NCBI RefSeq assembly: GCF_900113745.1
Contig: NZ_FOQL01000002.1
Span: 248,001-312,000, forward strand
DNA from: Pseudomonas guineae
GTDB taxonomy: Bacteria > Pseudomonadota > Gammaproteobacteria > Pseudomonadales > Pseudomonadaceae
DNA: 64,000 nt
Reading direction: 5' to 3'
This document shows positions 1 through 8,721 of this stretch, piece by piece. Under the pieces are notes generated by a model. The model was not told where the DNA came from, ran no database searches, and was given only the letters and a program-made list of their open reading frames with translations. A program made the position numbers and the translations under genes. Numbering within the stretch: the first letter of the stretch is position 1; the number at the start of each line of letters is the position of its first letter.

Positions 1-1
1 G

Positions 2-82
2 TTCGCTCTGATCATGCTCGGTGATGACCGCGCCATCAAGCAAACCTTCGCCGCCGGCCAGTCAGTGCATTGTCGTGATTAA
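2..82 (+). CDS. 3' end of an unassigned gene
   Basis: Only the last 26 codons and a TAA stop are inside the window; the reading frame is open from base 2. The visible C-terminus contains MLGDDRAIKQTFAAGQ and ends in HCRD. I do not recognise the family from this fragment. That it is a real gene end is supported by the strong intrinsic terminator that starts about 35 bases after the stop codon. It is convergent with the SCP2-like gene. Confidence 0.55.
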   Translation, partial: FALIMLGDDRAIKQTFAAGQSVHCRD

Positions 83-115
83 GTCCTAACGTTACGCCAG
101 CTTGTAAAAGCGCCA

Positions 116-157
116 CGCAATAAAAAACCGGAGCCTTGGCTCCGGTTTTTTATTGCG
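116..157. terminator. Bidirectional intrinsic terminator
   Basis: A perfect 20-base inverted repeat with a 2-base centre: an A-rich flank, the GC core ACCGGAGCC/GGCTCCGGT, and a T-rich flank. The A and T tracts on either side let it work in both directions, as expected between the convergent gene ends at 82 and 171. Confidence 0.93.
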
Positions 158-170
158 GCGGTAGTGCTTT

Positions 171-482
171 TTAAACTGGGAACAGTTCACCCAATTTCAT
201 AGCCAGCATCATGTCGCCCTCGGCGCGCAGTTTGCCAGACATGAAGGCTTGCATGCCGTCGGTCTCGCCACTGGTGATACCTTTCAGGGTTTCGGTGTCC
301 ATGATCAGGGTCACGCTGGCGTTAGGGTTTTCGCCTTGTTCAACGGTGCAGGTACCGTCCTTAACGATCAGGGCGTAGTTCTCACCATCTTCGATGTTGA
401 ATTGGAACACCAGGTCCAGGCCTGCAGCGGCACCGGCGTTGAACTTGGAGTGCATGGTATTGACGATGTCTGCAACGCTCAT
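171..482 (-). CDS. SCP2 sterol-binding domain protein
   Basis: A 103-residue protein that is essentially one SCP-2 (sterol carrier protein 2) domain: N-terminal helix MSVADIVNTMHSKFN, a central beta-rich segment with GENYALIVKDG, and a C-terminal helix pair MLAMKLGELFPV. The family binds lipids or fatty acyl-CoA in a hydrophobic tunnel; no catalytic residues are expected. There is no signal peptide, so it is probably cytoplasmic. It lies 60 bases downstream of the histidine phosphatase gene on the same strand and ends at the terminator at 116-157. The ATG at 482 is preceded by AAAAAAGGAATAAACC, a good ribosome site. In related Pseudomonas the same pair adjoins acyl-CoA or lipid genes, which suggests but does not prove a role in acyl-lipid handling. 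Confidence 0.85.
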   Translation of the reverse strand: MSVADIVNTMHSKFNAGAAAGLDLVFQFNIEDGENYALIVKDGTCTVEQGENPNASVTLIMDTETLKGITSGETDGMQAFMSGKLRAEGDMMLAMKLGELFPV

Positions 483-542
483 GGTTTATTCCTTTTTTTC
501 AGGTTTTTTCTAGCGCCCTTAATGGGTGCAGTGGGCCGTAGC

Positions 543-1253
543 TCAACGATATGTGATGAGCTCCGGCGCCTTCAACAGCTGTAAATGCACATGGCTGTTG
601 AAGGAAGCCAGGCTCACTTGGCTGCCGCGAAATTTCAGGCAGCTCAGTGAGGTGTTAACAATTTGCCAGTTCAGCTCAAACGCTTGAGCAGGCGGTATCC
701 CGGTAATCAAATGCAGCAGGGCGGTGATGGTGCCGCCGGAGGTGAATACAGCGATATTCTGCTTGCTGCCAGCCTGTTCCAGCAGGCGGTCGAGGCCACC
801 TTGAACCTGTTCGATGAAGCCTTGCCAGCTTTGCAGGTCCGACTTGTCGTGTTCGCCTGAAATCCAGCGGCCAATCAGTTTGGCGAACAGGCGCTGAAAT
901 TCGGCACGGTTGTGGGCGCCATTACGCAGGATATGCAGGGCTTCTGGTTCTTCACCCAGTATGTCCGGGAGCAGGGCGCGGATTACCGCGTCGGCATCAA
1001 ACTCATTGAACGCAGAATCAGTTTCCAGCGGTGGTACCGCAATATCAGCCGCGCGCAACTGCTGCAGAGCGCTGTCGGCCGTATGCTGCTGACGACGCAG
1101 ACTACCGCTGACGCTGCGATCAAGGCGCATTCCAAGTTGTGCGAGGTGTGCGCCCAAGACTTCGGCCTGACGAATGCCGATGGGCGATAGCACATCGTAG
1201 TTGTCGGCACCGAATGAGGCTTGGCCATGTCGAATTAGATAGATGCTGCCCAC
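543..1253 (-). CDS. Histidine phosphatase (phosphoglycerate-mutase-like)
   Basis: A member of the histidine phosphatase superfamily, about 236 residues. The RHG catalytic motif is in the first strand (SIYLIRHGQASFG), the phosphorylated His following the Arg; FTSGGTITALL near the C-terminus is the usual region after the second catalytic His position. I place the start at the GTG at 1253 because family members begin just before this first strand. The reading frame stays open for about 90 more codons upstream, but that stretch has no family similarity and would run into the divergent sohB gene. The substrate cannot be told from sequence: cofactor-dependent mutase, sugar phosphatase or acyl-phosphatase are all possible. 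It precedes the SCP2-like gene on the same strand, probably as one transcript. Confidence 0.85.
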   Translation of the reverse strand: MGSIYLIRHGQASFGADNYDVLSPIGIRQAEVLGAHLAQLGMRLDRSVSGSLRRQQHTADSALQQLRAADIAVPPLETDSAFNEFDADAVIRALLPDILGEEPEALHILRNGAHNRAEFQRLFAKLIGRWISGEHDKSDLQSWQGFIEQVQGGLDRLLEQAGSKQNIAVFTSGGTITALLHLITGIPPAQAFELNWQIVNTSLSCLKFRGSQVSLASFNSHVHLQLLKAPELITYR

Positions 1254-1461
1254 GTCCGCTGGTTTCCGGTACGGTGAAAGTTTGGCGAGGGTATGAGGAA
1301 GCTCAAGGGCTGTCAACGTAAAAACATACGCTTGTTTGAATTGCATCGATGCGCTGAATGTCGAAGCCTTGCTTGCTGGTCGCCAACCTATGGCCTCGGT
1401 ATGCTTGCGGCCACCGGCGTTGACGATTAACGGGCGCTGCCATTGAGTAAGGGGGGAATAC

Positions 1462-2481
1462 GTGGAGTTTTTTGCAGAGTACATTGGCTTTCTGGCTAAG
1501 ACAGTGACCTTGGTTGTGGCCATCCTCGTCGTGTTGGTGATGATTGCCGCGCTGCGCAGTAAGGGTCGTCAGCGCACTGGCGAGCTGCAGGTGAACAAAC
1601 TCAATGACTTCTTTAAGCAGTTGCAGCAGCGTATGGAGCACGCGGTGCTCGATAAAGATCAGCTGAAGGCTGCCAGCAAAGCCGAAACCAAGGCTGCCAA
1701 GCAGGAGAAGAAGGCTGGCATCCATAAACCGCGCGTATACGTGCTGGATTTTGATGGCGATATTAAAGCCTCGGCCACCGACAGCCTGCGTCACGAAATT
1801 ACAGCTTTGCTGAGCATGGCTACGCCCCAGGATGAAGTGGTACTGCGCCTAGAAAGCGGCGGTGGCATGGTACACAGCTATGGTTTGGCCTCTTCGCAGC
1901 TGGCGCGGATTCGCCAGGCAGGCGTACCACTGACCATCTGCATCGACAAGGTAGCGGCCAGTGGCGGCTACATGATGGCCTGCATTGGCGAGAAGATTAT
2001 TTCCGCGCCATTCGCCATTCTGGGGTCGATTGGCGTGGTGGCGCAGTTGCCTAATGTGCACCGACTATTGAAAAAGCATGACATCGATTTTGAAGTGCTC
2101 ACCGCCGGCGAATACAAGCGCACCCTGACGGTGTTTGGCGAGAACACCGAGAAGGGTCGGGAGAAATTCCAGGAAGACCTGGAAACCACCCATGAGTTGT
2201 TCAAGGGCTTTGTTGCGCGCTACCGGCCGCAGCTAGATATTGATCAAATTGCCACCGGTGAAGTTTGGCTCGGCTTAACGGCGCTGGAAAAGCAGCTGGT
2301 CGATGAGCTTAAGACCAGTGACGAATACCTGGCAGAGCGGGCAAAAAGTGCCGAGCTGTTTCATTTGCACTATGCCGAGAAGAAATCCCTGCAGGAGCGT
2401 GTTGGGTTGGCGGGCAGCGTAGCGCTGGATCGTTTTGTCCTAAACTGGCTGAGCCGGTTAAATCAACAGCGCTTCTGGTAA
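1462..2481 (+). CDS. sohB: SohB-type S49 membrane peptidase
   Basis: A 339-residue inner-membrane serine peptidase of the S49 (SppA/SohB) family. One N-terminal transmembrane segment spans about residues 12-31; a charged Lys/Glu/Ala-rich linker follows (60-85), then the ClpP-like peptidase fold. The nucleophile is Ser167 in KVAASGGYMMAC and the general base Lys219 in TAGEYKR; the 52-residue spacing matches the Ser-Lys dyad of E. coli SohB. The start is a GTG at 1462 behind a strong GGGGGGAA ribosome site at 1451-1458. It is divergent from the phosphatase gene and 25 bases upstream of the acrylyl-CoA reductase gene. Members are thought to degrade signal peptides or membrane protein fragments with the active site facing the periplasm. 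Confidence 0.95.
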   Translation: MEFFAEYIGFLAKTVTLVVAILVVLVMIAALRSKGRQRTGELQVNKLNDFFKQLQQRMEHAVLDKDQLKAASKAETKAAKQEKKAGIHKPRVYVLDFDGDIKASATDSLRHEITALLSMATPQDEVVLRLESGGGMVHSYGLASSQLARIRQAGVPLTICIDKVAASGGYMMACIGEKIISAPFAILGSIGVVAQLPNVHRLLKKHDIDFEVLTAGEYKRTLTVFGENTEKGREKFQEDLETTHELFKGFVARYRPQLDIDQIATGEVWLGLTALEKQLVDELKTSDEYLAERAKSAELFHLHYAEKKSLQERVGLAGSVALDRFVLNWLSRLNQQRFW

Positions 2482-2506
2482 TTGATCTGTCATACAGAGG
2501 AAGAGC

Positions 2507-3496
2507 ATGAGCAAGTTCAGTGCATTACAGGCCCGGGAAAACGCAACGGGTGGTTTCGAGCAAGTGATTGTGCAACGCGATATTGACGAGTTGCCGGCTG
2601 GTGAGCTGCTGATTCGGGTTAAATACTCCTCGCTTAATTACAAAGATGCGTTGTCTGCCAGCGGTAACCGCGGCGTGACCAAAAGCTTCCCGCACACCCC
2701 AGGCATAGATGCCGCCGGTGTGGTTGAAGCCTCCAGCGTGGCCGAATTCAGTGCTGGCGATGAGGTGATCGTCACGGGTTATGACTTAGGCATGAACACC
2801 TCGGGTGGTTTTGCCCAGTACATCCGTATTCCCGCTAGCTGGGCGCTGAAACGGCCCAAAGGCTTGTCCCTGCGTGAGGCCATGGTGCTCGGCACCGCTG
2901 GGCTGACAGCTGCGCTGTGTGTGGACAAACTTGAGCAAAGCGGGCTAACGACCGACGCGGGTCGCGTCTTGGTTACTGGGGCAACTGGTGGCGTTGGCAG
3001 TGTCGCGGTGGCGTTGCTGACCAAGCTGGGGTACGGCGTGGCCGCGTCGACCGGCAAAGCGGAGCAAGCGGAGTACCTCAAGACACTAGGCGCACAGCAG
3101 ATAGTCCTGCGTTCTGAGCTGCAGGACGGTGCCGACAAGTCGATGCTCAAGGAGCAGTGGGCCGGCGCGGTGGACTGCGTAGGCGGGGATATCCTGTTCA
3201 ACGTAGTCAAATCGCTTCGCTACGGTGCCAGTGCGGCTTGCTGCGGCCTGACGGCTGGCGTCGGCTTTAAGGGCAGTGTGCTGCCGTTTATCTTGCGCGG
3301 GGTGAACCTTTTGGGGGTCGATTCGGTCGAGCTGCCGTTGGTGGTCAAAGCCTCGATGTGGGACAAGCTGTCGCTGCAATGGAAGGTTAATTTGGATGCA
3401 CTGGTCAGCGAAGTGACGCTAGAGCAATTACCTGAGGCGATTGCCCAGGTGCTGGCGGGCAAGCAAGTAGGGCGCGTACTGGTCAATTTGGGCTAA
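2507..3496 (+). CDS. acuI: Acrylyl-CoA reductase AcuI/YhdH (MDR family)
   Basis: A 329-residue zinc-independent medium-chain dehydrogenase/reductase of the YhdH/AcuI type, which reduces acryloyl-CoA to propionyl-CoA with NADPH. The N-terminal catalytic domain carries YSSLNYKDALS and PHTPGIDAAGVV; the Rossmann domain starts with the nucleotide loop GATGGVG (158-164). None of the zinc ligands of alcohol dehydrogenases are present, as expected for the subgroup. The ATG at 2507 follows AGAGGAAGAGC, and the gene sits 25 bases after sohB, so the two are probably co-transcribed. The transcript ends at the hairpin at 3511-3537. The reaction detoxifies acrylyl-CoA, a reactive intermediate of propionate-related metabolism. 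Confidence 0.93.
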   Translation: MSKFSALQARENATGGFEQVIVQRDIDELPAGELLIRVKYSSLNYKDALSASGNRGVTKSFPHTPGIDAAGVVEASSVAEFSAGDEVIVTGYDLGMNTSGGFAQYIRIPASWALKRPKGLSLREAMVLGTAGLTAALCVDKLEQSGLTTDAGRVLVTGATGGVGSVAVALLTKLGYGVAASTGKAEQAEYLKTLGAQQIVLRSELQDGADKSMLKEQWAGAVDCVGGDILFNVVKSLRYGASAACCGLTAGVGFKGSVLPFILRGVNLLGVDSVELPLVVKASMWDKLSLQWKVNLDALVSEVTLEQLPEAIAQVLAGKQVGRVLVNLG

Positions 3497-3510
3497 GTGG
3501 CGCGGTTATA

Positions 3511-3537
3511 AAAAAGGCCCGGTTTTCCGGGCCTTTT
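3511..3537. terminator. Bidirectional terminator between acuI and the DUF934 gene
   Basis: AAAAAGGCCCGG, a TTTT loop, then CCGGGCCTTTT. The A tract and T tract make it usable by both convergent transcription units. Confidence 0.92.
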
Positions 3538-3553
3538 GCGTTGCGTGCCTTAA

Positions 3554-4051
3554 TCAGGCACGGCGCCGGAACAGCGGCAGTGGCTGGTCAGTTGAGGCCT
3601 GGTAAACCTCGCTGAATTCCTCGAACGCTTTCAAGGCATCCAGCGGGTCTTTGTCCTCACGCAGGGCGAAGGCATCGAAGCCTACGCGCAGGTAGGAGAA
3701 CAGCTGATCGCGCAGCACGTCGCCGATGGCGCGTACTTCACCGGTGTATCCGTAGCGGTTACGCAGCAGGTAGGCGGTGGAGCAATGGCGGCCATCGGTG
3801 AAGGTTGGAAAGTTCAGCGCGATGACTTGGAAGTTATCCAGCTGATCAGCGATTTCCTCGATTTCCTCACCGGCCTCCAGCCACACACCCAGGCCGCCAT
3901 CGCGAGCCTTGAGCGCCGTGCTGTGCTCGACCCACAGAGTCAGCGGCACAATCAGGTCGTCACAGTTGGAAATACCGTCCAACGTGGCGTCTTTGGGCAG
4001 CAGGTGCCAGCTTTCATCGACCAGCTGACCGTTCTTAATGATTCGCTGCAT
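3554..4051 (-). CDS. DUF934 family protein, partner of CysI
   Basis: A 165-residue protein of the DUF934 family, beginning MQRIIKNGQLVDESWHLL. The start at 4051 is chosen because the family begins at MQR; it lies inside the last codons of cysI, a 17-base overlap that indicates translational coupling. Family members are almost always found directly after the sulfite reductase gene in Pseudomonas, and are annotated as uncharacterised or as putative oxidoreductase components of assimilatory sulfate reduction. The body contains FPTFTDGRHCSTAYLLR and a run NRYGYTGEVRAIGDVLRDQLFSYLR, features that recur in the family. No signal peptide or membrane segment. Its biochemical role in sulfite reduction is unknown to me. 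Confidence 0.9.
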   Translation of the reverse strand: MQRIIKNGQLVDESWHLLPKDATLDGISNCDDLIVPLTLWVEHSTALKARDGGLGVWLEAGEEIEEIADQLDNFQVIALNFPTFTDGRHCSTAYLLRNRYGYTGEVRAIGDVLRDQLFSYLRVGFDAFALREDKDPLDALKAFEEFSEVYQASTDQPLPLFRRRA

Positions 4052-5693
4052 ATACGCGCTCCTTGAACGGTGCAACACCGACACGGCGGAAGGTGTCGAG
4101 GAAACTTTCTTCTTCAGTGCGACGCTCAACATAGACCTTGACGATCTTGTCGATTACGTCGGCCATATCCGCTTCAGCGAAGGATGGGCCAAGAATCTGC
4201 GCCAAGCTGGCATCACGGCCGGCGCTGCCGCCGAGAGATACCTGATAGAACTCTTGGCCTTTTTTGTCCACGCCGAGGATACCGATGTGGCCGACGTGGT
4301 GGTGACCGCAGGCGTTCATGCAACCGGAGATGTTCAGGTCGATATTGCCGATGTCGAACAGGTAGTCCAGGTCATCGAAGCGACGTTGAATGGCTTCAGC
4401 AATCGGGATCGACTTAGCATTGGCCAGCGAGCAAAAGTCGCCTCCTGGGCAGCAGATGATGTCGGTCAACAGGCCCACGTTTGGTGTGGCAAAACCATGC
4501 TCACGCAGCTCGCCCCAGAGGGTGAACAACTGCGCTTGCTCGACATCCGCGAGGATGATGTTTTGGTTATGGCTGTTACGCACTTCAGCAAAGCTGTAGC
4601 GCTCGGCCAGGTCAGCAATAGCATCAAACTGCTTGTCGGTGACATCTCCTGGCGCCACGCCCGTCGGTTTAAGCGACAGGGTGACGGCGACATAACCCGG
4701 CTTCTTATGAGAAAAGGTGTTGCGCTTACGCCAGCGGGCAAAGCCTGGGTGCTCAGCATCCAGCGCTGCAAGCGCGGCGACCTGATCGTCGAGGACTTTG
4801 TAGCTTGGGTCGATAAAGTGCGCGGTAACGCGCGCCACTTCGGCATCAGTAAGGGTGCTAGGGCCGTCTTTCAGGTGGGCCCATTCGGCTTCCACGCGCT
4901 CGGCAAAGACAGCAGGGGTGAGGGCTTTGACCAGAATCTTGATACGCGCCTTGTACTTGTTATCACGACGGCCATAGCGGTTGTACACACGCAGGATGGC
5001 ATCGAGGTAGCTGATCAGGTGCTGCCACGGCAGGAATTCGTTGATGAAGCTGCCGACAATTGGGGTACGGCCCAGGCCGCCACCGACGGAGACACGGAAT
5101 CCCAGTTCACCCGCGTCGTTCTGAACGGCTTCCAGGCCGATGTCGTGCACTTCGATTGCCACGCGATCGCTTACTGCGCCGTTAACCGCAATTTTGAATT
5201 TGCGCGGCAGGTGGGTGAATTCAGGATGGAAGGTTGACCATTGACGAATAATTTCGCACCACGGCCGTGGGTCGATGAGCTCATCCTTGGCCACGCCAGC
5301 AAACTGGTCGGTGGTGGTGTTGCGAATGCAGTTGCCGCTGGTCTGAATCGCGTGCATCTGCACAGTGGCCAGCTCGGCAAGAATGTCGGGAACATCTTCC
5401 AGGTCTGGCCAGTTGAACTGCACGTTCTGGCGGGTACTGATGTGTGCATAGCCTTTGTCGTAGTCGCGGGCGATCTTGGCCATCATGCGCACTTGCGTCG
5501 ATGACATCAGTCCGTATGGCACAGCAACGCGCAGCATGGGCGCAAAGCGCTGGATATACAGGCCATTTTGCAGGCGCAGTGGGCGGAATTCTTCTCCGCT
5601 CAGTTCACCAGCCAGATAACGGCGGGTTTGATCGCGGTATTGCTTGACGCGGTCTTCGACGATTTTTTGGTCGTACTGGTCGTATACGTACAT
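4035..5693 (-). CDS. cysI: Sulfite reductase hemoprotein subunit (CysI)
   Basis: A 552-residue nitrite/sulfite reductase family protein with two ferredoxin-like half domains and two siroheme/4Fe-4S domains. The cluster-ligating cysteines are visible as CPGGDFC (C-x5-C) and CMNAC (C-x3-C) about 35-45 residues apart, followed by GHHHVGHIG. Substrate-side basic residues occur in ISTRQNVQFNW and the Cys in SGNCIRNTT. It reduces sulfite to sulfide for cysteine synthesis. The gene precedes and overlaps the DUF934 gene; no cysJ flavoprotein gene is adjacent, so electrons probably come from ferredoxin or a separately encoded reductase, as in other Pseudomonas. The ATG at 5693 follows AGGACATGAC; about 240 bases separate it from the next gene, leaving room for a CysB-controlled promoter that I cannot pinpoint. 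Confidence 0.96.
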   Translation of the reverse strand: MYVYDQYDQKIVEDRVKQYRDQTRRYLAGELSGEEFRPLRLQNGLYIQRFAPMLRVAVPYGLMSSTQVRMMAKIARDYDKGYAHISTRQNVQFNWPDLEDVPDILAELATVQMHAIQTSGNCIRNTTTDQFAGVAKDELIDPRPWCEIIRQWSTFHPEFTHLPRKFKIAVNGAVSDRVAIEVHDIGLEAVQNDAGELGFRVSVGGGLGRTPIVGSFINEFLPWQHLISYLDAILRVYNRYGRRDNKYKARIKILVKALTPAVFAERVEAEWAHLKDGPSTLTDAEVARVTAHFIDPSYKVLDDQVAALAALDAEHPGFARWRKRNTFSHKKPGYVAVTLSLKPTGVAPGDVTDKQFDAIADLAERYSFAEVRNSHNQNIILADVEQAQLFTLWGELREHGFATPNVGLLTDIICCPGGDFCSLANAKSIPIAEAIQRRFDDLDYLFDIGNIDLNISGCMNACGHHHVGHIGILGVDKKGQEFYQVSLGGSAGRDASLAQILGPSFAEADMADVIDKIVKVYVERRTEEESFLDTFRRVGVAPFKERVYAANH

Positions 5694-5931
5694 GTCATGT
5701 CCTGTTATCAGGCTTTTTACAGCTAATCAGCGCGCACGGCCGCGCAGTCCTGGCGGAGGCCGAGGAAGATACCAGCTCGGAGTTATGCGCAAAAGTGATG
5801 TTTGAGTATATGGAAAGATCTTAAAGGGATAAGCCGGCCGTTAAACATAGCTGTCCGGCTTGAGTAAGCGAGTGCGCTGGTCTTAACTGCAATAGGCGAT
5901 TCACCTATAAACATAACAAGAGGGGTAGTCC

Positions 5932-6045
5932 ATGACCGAACATAGCGAACCAGAAAACGCCGATAGTGTGGTCGATGCCAAGGCTATTTTCGCCTTGATA
6001 GTAATCTTTGTCGTCAGCGTAGTTTTTTGGGTCAGCCAGCAATAG
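5932..6045 (+). CDS. 37-residue single-pass membrane peptide
   Basis: A short reading frame of 37 codons: an acidic hydrophilic N-terminus (MTEHSEPENADSVVDAK) followed by one hydrophobic stretch AIFALIVIFVVSVVFWV and a short polar end SQQ. A strong ribosome site AAGAGGGG lies 7 bases before the ATG, and an intrinsic hairpin follows 40 bases after the stop, so it has the layout of a complete one-gene transcript. Negative-outside prediction places the N-terminus in the periplasm or the peptide as a tail-anchored protein; the sequence cannot decide. I believe similar small membrane peptides occur in other Pseudomonas but cannot verify it. It is divergent from cysI. Confidence 0.75.
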   Translation: MTEHSEPENADSVVDAKAIFALIVIFVVSVVFWVSQQ

Positions 6046-6085
6046 CGCCTAAACCCCACAATCACTTGCCGTTTATAAACACACT

Positions 6086-6116
6086 AAAGGCCCTCGGTAA
6101 CGCGGGCCTTTGTTGT
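6086..6116. terminator. Intrinsic terminator after the 37-residue peptide gene
   Basis: AAAGGCCC (6086-6093), a 10-base loop, then GGGCCTTT (6104-6111) with following TGTTGTT. It separates the small peptide gene from the convergent gene ending at 6140 and can act in both directions. Confidence 0.85.
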
Positions 6117-6139
6117 TGAGGGCTAGTCCGCACGATTTA

Positions 6140-6754
6140 TTAACAATTGAGGCTATCGGCTTGGCGATACAACATAAGCAGTTTGCGCGTGATGGTCTGC
6201 TGAATATCGTCACGCTCGAAGGTCGATAGTCGAGTCAGGCGGCTGACTTGTAAGCGGTGCAGGTGGATGTAGGGCATTTGCTGATTAAACTCACGCAAAT
6301 CGCCTTTGATCATGATCGGCAGAAAGATATCGCCGGCTTTTTTCTGGTTGCTGATGATTTGCGCTAAGGCCGGTTTGAACTGCATCGTCTTTGGTGCAGG
6401 GCCGCCTTCCTTGATCATGGTCGTCAGCAGCAGTCCTGGCTTTTTCAATACCACGCCGGGCAGTACGCATAGCCCAGTCTTGCGTATCGCCTGAGCTTCA
6501 ATGCCGTGCAGGGTGTCGTGGAAGGCGTATGGATTGGGCAGTACCACCATCTTGCGGCCCAAGTCGCAGGGGAAATGCAGGTCGTAGTTGGTATACAGCT
6601 GACGTGTCGATTCCGAGTAAACGCACAGGCGATTTTCGAACAGTTTGATAAAGCGCTCGGCCAGCTCGCGCCGGGCGATGTTGTCCAAGTCCCAGATCAG
6701 GTCTGGGTTCTGCGGTTTGCTTAGATCGACTTCCTGGTGTTCCATGCTGCTCAT
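6140..6754 (-). CDS. Unrecognised 204-residue protein coupled to a chemoreceptor gene
   Basis: I do not recognise this family. It is a 204-residue soluble-looking protein without signal peptide or membrane segment. Visible features: acidic N-terminus, a WDLDNIARRELAERFIKLFENRL helix-like stretch, aromatic-rich middle (LYTNYDLHFP, LPNPYAFHDTLHG), and a basic C-terminal part with several Arg in LQVSRLTRLSTFERDD. No PilZ RxxxR motif, HTH or nucleotide loop is evident. The start at 6754 is chosen because AAGGA lies 6 bases upstream; an upstream ATG at 6781 would overlap the chemoreceptor end. Only 7 bases separate the chemoreceptor stop from this start, so the two are almost certainly translated from one mRNA. 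A role in signalling or motility is inference from position alone. Confidence 0.8.
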   Translation of the reverse strand: MSSMEHQEVDLSKPQNPDLIWDLDNIARRELAERFIKLFENRLCVYSESTRQLYTNYDLHFPCDLGRKMVVLPNPYAFHDTLHGIEAQAIRKTGLCVLPGVVLKKPGLLLTTMIKEGGPAPKTMQFKPALAQIISNQKKAGDIFLPIMIKGDLREFNQQMPYIHLHRLQVSRLTRLSTFERDDIQQTITRKLLMLYRQADSLNC

Positions 6755-6761
6755 GTAATCC

Positions 6762-8396
6762 TTATACCCGGAACTGCCCAAGCAGCCGGTTTAGCTGCTC
6801 AGCCAACTGGCCTAGGTGTTGCCCTGCATCGCTGGATTGTTGCGCCGCCACAGCATTGTTATGAGCCAGGCTGGCGGCTTGGGTGACGTTCTGGTTAATG
6901 TCTTCGACCACGTGCGATTGTTGCAGCGTCGCGCTAGCGATGGAAGCGTTCAAGCCGCTGAGGTTGCGCAGCCCGCTGGTGATCTGCGTGAGGCTCGCGC
7001 CTGCCAGACTCGCCTGCTCAATGGTCAGCTGTGCGGCCTGGCTGCTGTCATGGATGACCTTGACCGCCGCTTCTGAGTTGCCTTGTAGGCGCTCGATCAT
7101 TAGCTGGATTTCCGCCGTGGATTTTTGCGTGCGTTGTGCCAGTAGGCGCACTTCGTCGGCTACTACGGCAAAGCCGCGACCTTCATCGCCGGCACGGGCC
7201 GCTTCAATGGCTGCGTTGAGTGCCAGTAGGTTGGTCTGTTCGGCAATTGAGCGAATCACCTCCAGTACGCTGCCAATCTGCGTGCTTTCTTGAGCCAGCG
7301 CTTGAATCACTGCCACGGCCTGGTCAATCGTACTGGACAGCTCGTTAATTTGCCGCAGGCTGGCTTCAATATTTTGCTGACCCTGAGTGGCCTGATTTTC
7401 GGCGGCATGCACTTCGCTGGAGGCGTGCTCGGCATTTTTCGCCACATCCTGGACACCGTAGGTCACCTCGTTGATGGCTGTGGCAACTAATTCCATTTGT
7501 TGCGATTGCTGCTCGCTGTGCTGTTGTGACTGGCCGGATATCTGTCCCAGTTCTCGGGCGGCGACATCAAGCTGGCTGGCGGAGTCCAGAGACTGTTTGA
7601 TCACCAGGCGCAGTTTCTCGGTAAACGCATTGAAGTGGCGGGACAGGGCGGTCAGTTCATCGTTACCGTGGGTGTCGAGGTTGCGCGTTAGATCGCCATC
7701 GCCGCTGGCGATATTGGCCATCGCGCTGACGGCTTGCTGCAACGGTTGGGTGATGCTGCGCATGATTAGTACCACTAGTAAAATCAGCAGCACAGCAATC
7801 GCCAGCCCAATCGCGATGGTGTTGAGCGCCTGGGTTTTAAACTCAGTTTGCACATCATCAACATAGACGCCAGAGCCGATGATCCAACCCCATGGCTGAA
7901 AGAGTTGCACGTAGGAGATCTTGGGTACTGGCTCGCTCGCCCCGGGCTTGGGCCAGCGGTAATCAACCTGTCCCGCGCCCTGGCTCTTGCTGATGGCCAC
8001 CATCTCATTGAACAGCGCCTTGCCGTCGGGATCTTTGAATCCAGACAGGTTCTGGCCTTCCAGCTTAGGGTTTGTCGGGTGCATGACCATTACCGGTGTT
8101 TGGTCATTGATCCAGAAGTATTCCTGCCCGGAATAGCGTAAGCCGCGGATCGTTTCCATTGCCTGCTTCTGCGCGTCTTCGCGGGACAGGCTACCTGCAG
8201 CTTCCAAGATTTGATAATGCTCTAAAATGCCTGCCGCGCTCTGCACCACATGCTGTGTCTTCTCTGCCTTGGCAGCGTAAAGATCGGTGCGAATTTGCTT
8301 GAGCAATAAGGCGCCCTGAATAACCAGCATGGTGATCGCCACCACCAGAATTAGCCATAAACGACGGTTGATAGGCATGCTGCGCAGGCTATTCAT
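6762..8396 (-). CDS. Methyl-accepting chemotaxis protein with Cache sensor
   Basis: A 544-residue transmembrane chemoreceptor. N-terminal membrane segment at about 13-32 ([19 protein letters not shown]); periplasmic ligand domain of about 150 residues with the sCache_2 signature [20 protein letters not shown] and [11 protein letters not shown]; second membrane segment ([19 protein letters not shown]); HAMP domain; long coiled-coil signalling domain whose hairpin tip reads [17 protein letters not shown], the CheA/CheW contact. Start at 8396 follows AAAAAGGAATACGTTT; an ATG further upstream (8447) lacks a site. Single-Cache receptors of this kind often sense small organic acids, but the ligand cannot be read from sequence. 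No C-terminal CheR-binding pentapeptide is present. Upstream of, and probably co-transcribed with, the unrecognised gene at 6140-6754. Confidence 0.95.
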   Translation of the reverse strand: MNSLRSMPINRRLWLILVVAITMLVIQGALLLKQIRTDLYAAKAEKTQHVVQSAAGILEHYQILEAAGSLSREDAQKQAMETIRGLRYSGQEYFWINDQTPVMVMHPTNPKLEGQNLSGFKDPDGKALFNEMVAISKSQGAGQVDYRWPKPGASEPVPKISYVQLFQPWGWIIGSGVYVDDVQTEFKTQALNTIAIGLAIAVLLILLVVLIMRSITQPLQQAVSAMANIASGDGDLTRNLDTHGNDELTALSRHFNAFTEKLRLVIKQSLDSASQLDVAARELGQISGQSQQHSEQQSQQMELVATAINEVTYGVQDVAKNAEHASSEVHAAENQATQGQQNIEASLRQINELSSTIDQAVAVIQALAQESTQIGSVLEVIRSIAEQTNLLALNAAIEAARAGDEGRGFAVVADEVRLLAQRTQKSTAEIQLMIERLQGNSEAAVKVIHDSSQAAQLTIEQASLAGASLTQITSGLRNLSGLNASIASATLQQSHVVEDINQNVTQAASLAHNNAVAAQQSSDAGQHLGQLAEQLNRLLGQFRV

Positions 8397-8721
8397 AAAC
8401 GTATTCCTTTTTGAGTGGCCGTGAGCTCGCCCTAATAGGTTAAGCACGTTGCTTCACTGCCTTAGATCTCAGGATAATTGGTAGGCCGACGAAGTCTAGG
8501 TGGGCGATGGTCTTAGTTCGTGGAGCCTGTGCTTGCACAAGACAGTACGCGTCAGGTGAGTGAGTTCTCTGCTACGATTTGTACTGCCGTTGACTAAGTA
8601 TCTGATTTGTCTGTTTTTGTCCGGCAGGAGAGGCTTGTGGTGCACACCCTCGGATAATTCTCTTTAGATCATCATCATGTTTGTTGTTCGTGCCATATAA
8701 GGCGCGATTTTAGGAGTGGGG
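8397..8721. other. Intergenic region between divergent chemoreceptor and uppP
   Basis: About 325 bases with no convincing coding frame, repeat or RNA. It must hold the promoters of both divergent genes. The ribosome site TAGGAG for uppP is at 8711-8716 and that of the chemoreceptor at 8401-8408. I see no unambiguous -35/-10 pair or regulator palindrome. Confidence 0.6.

Noticed and set aside
1254..1523. 90-codon N-terminal extension of the histidine phosphatase
   Set aside because: Family proteins begin just before SIYLIRHGQ; the extension overlaps the sohB start region.
4038..5237. Long open frame antisense to cysI (399 codons)
   Set aside because: It mirrors the codon pattern of cysI, has no recognisable domain and no ribosome site; typical shadow frame of a GC-rich gene.
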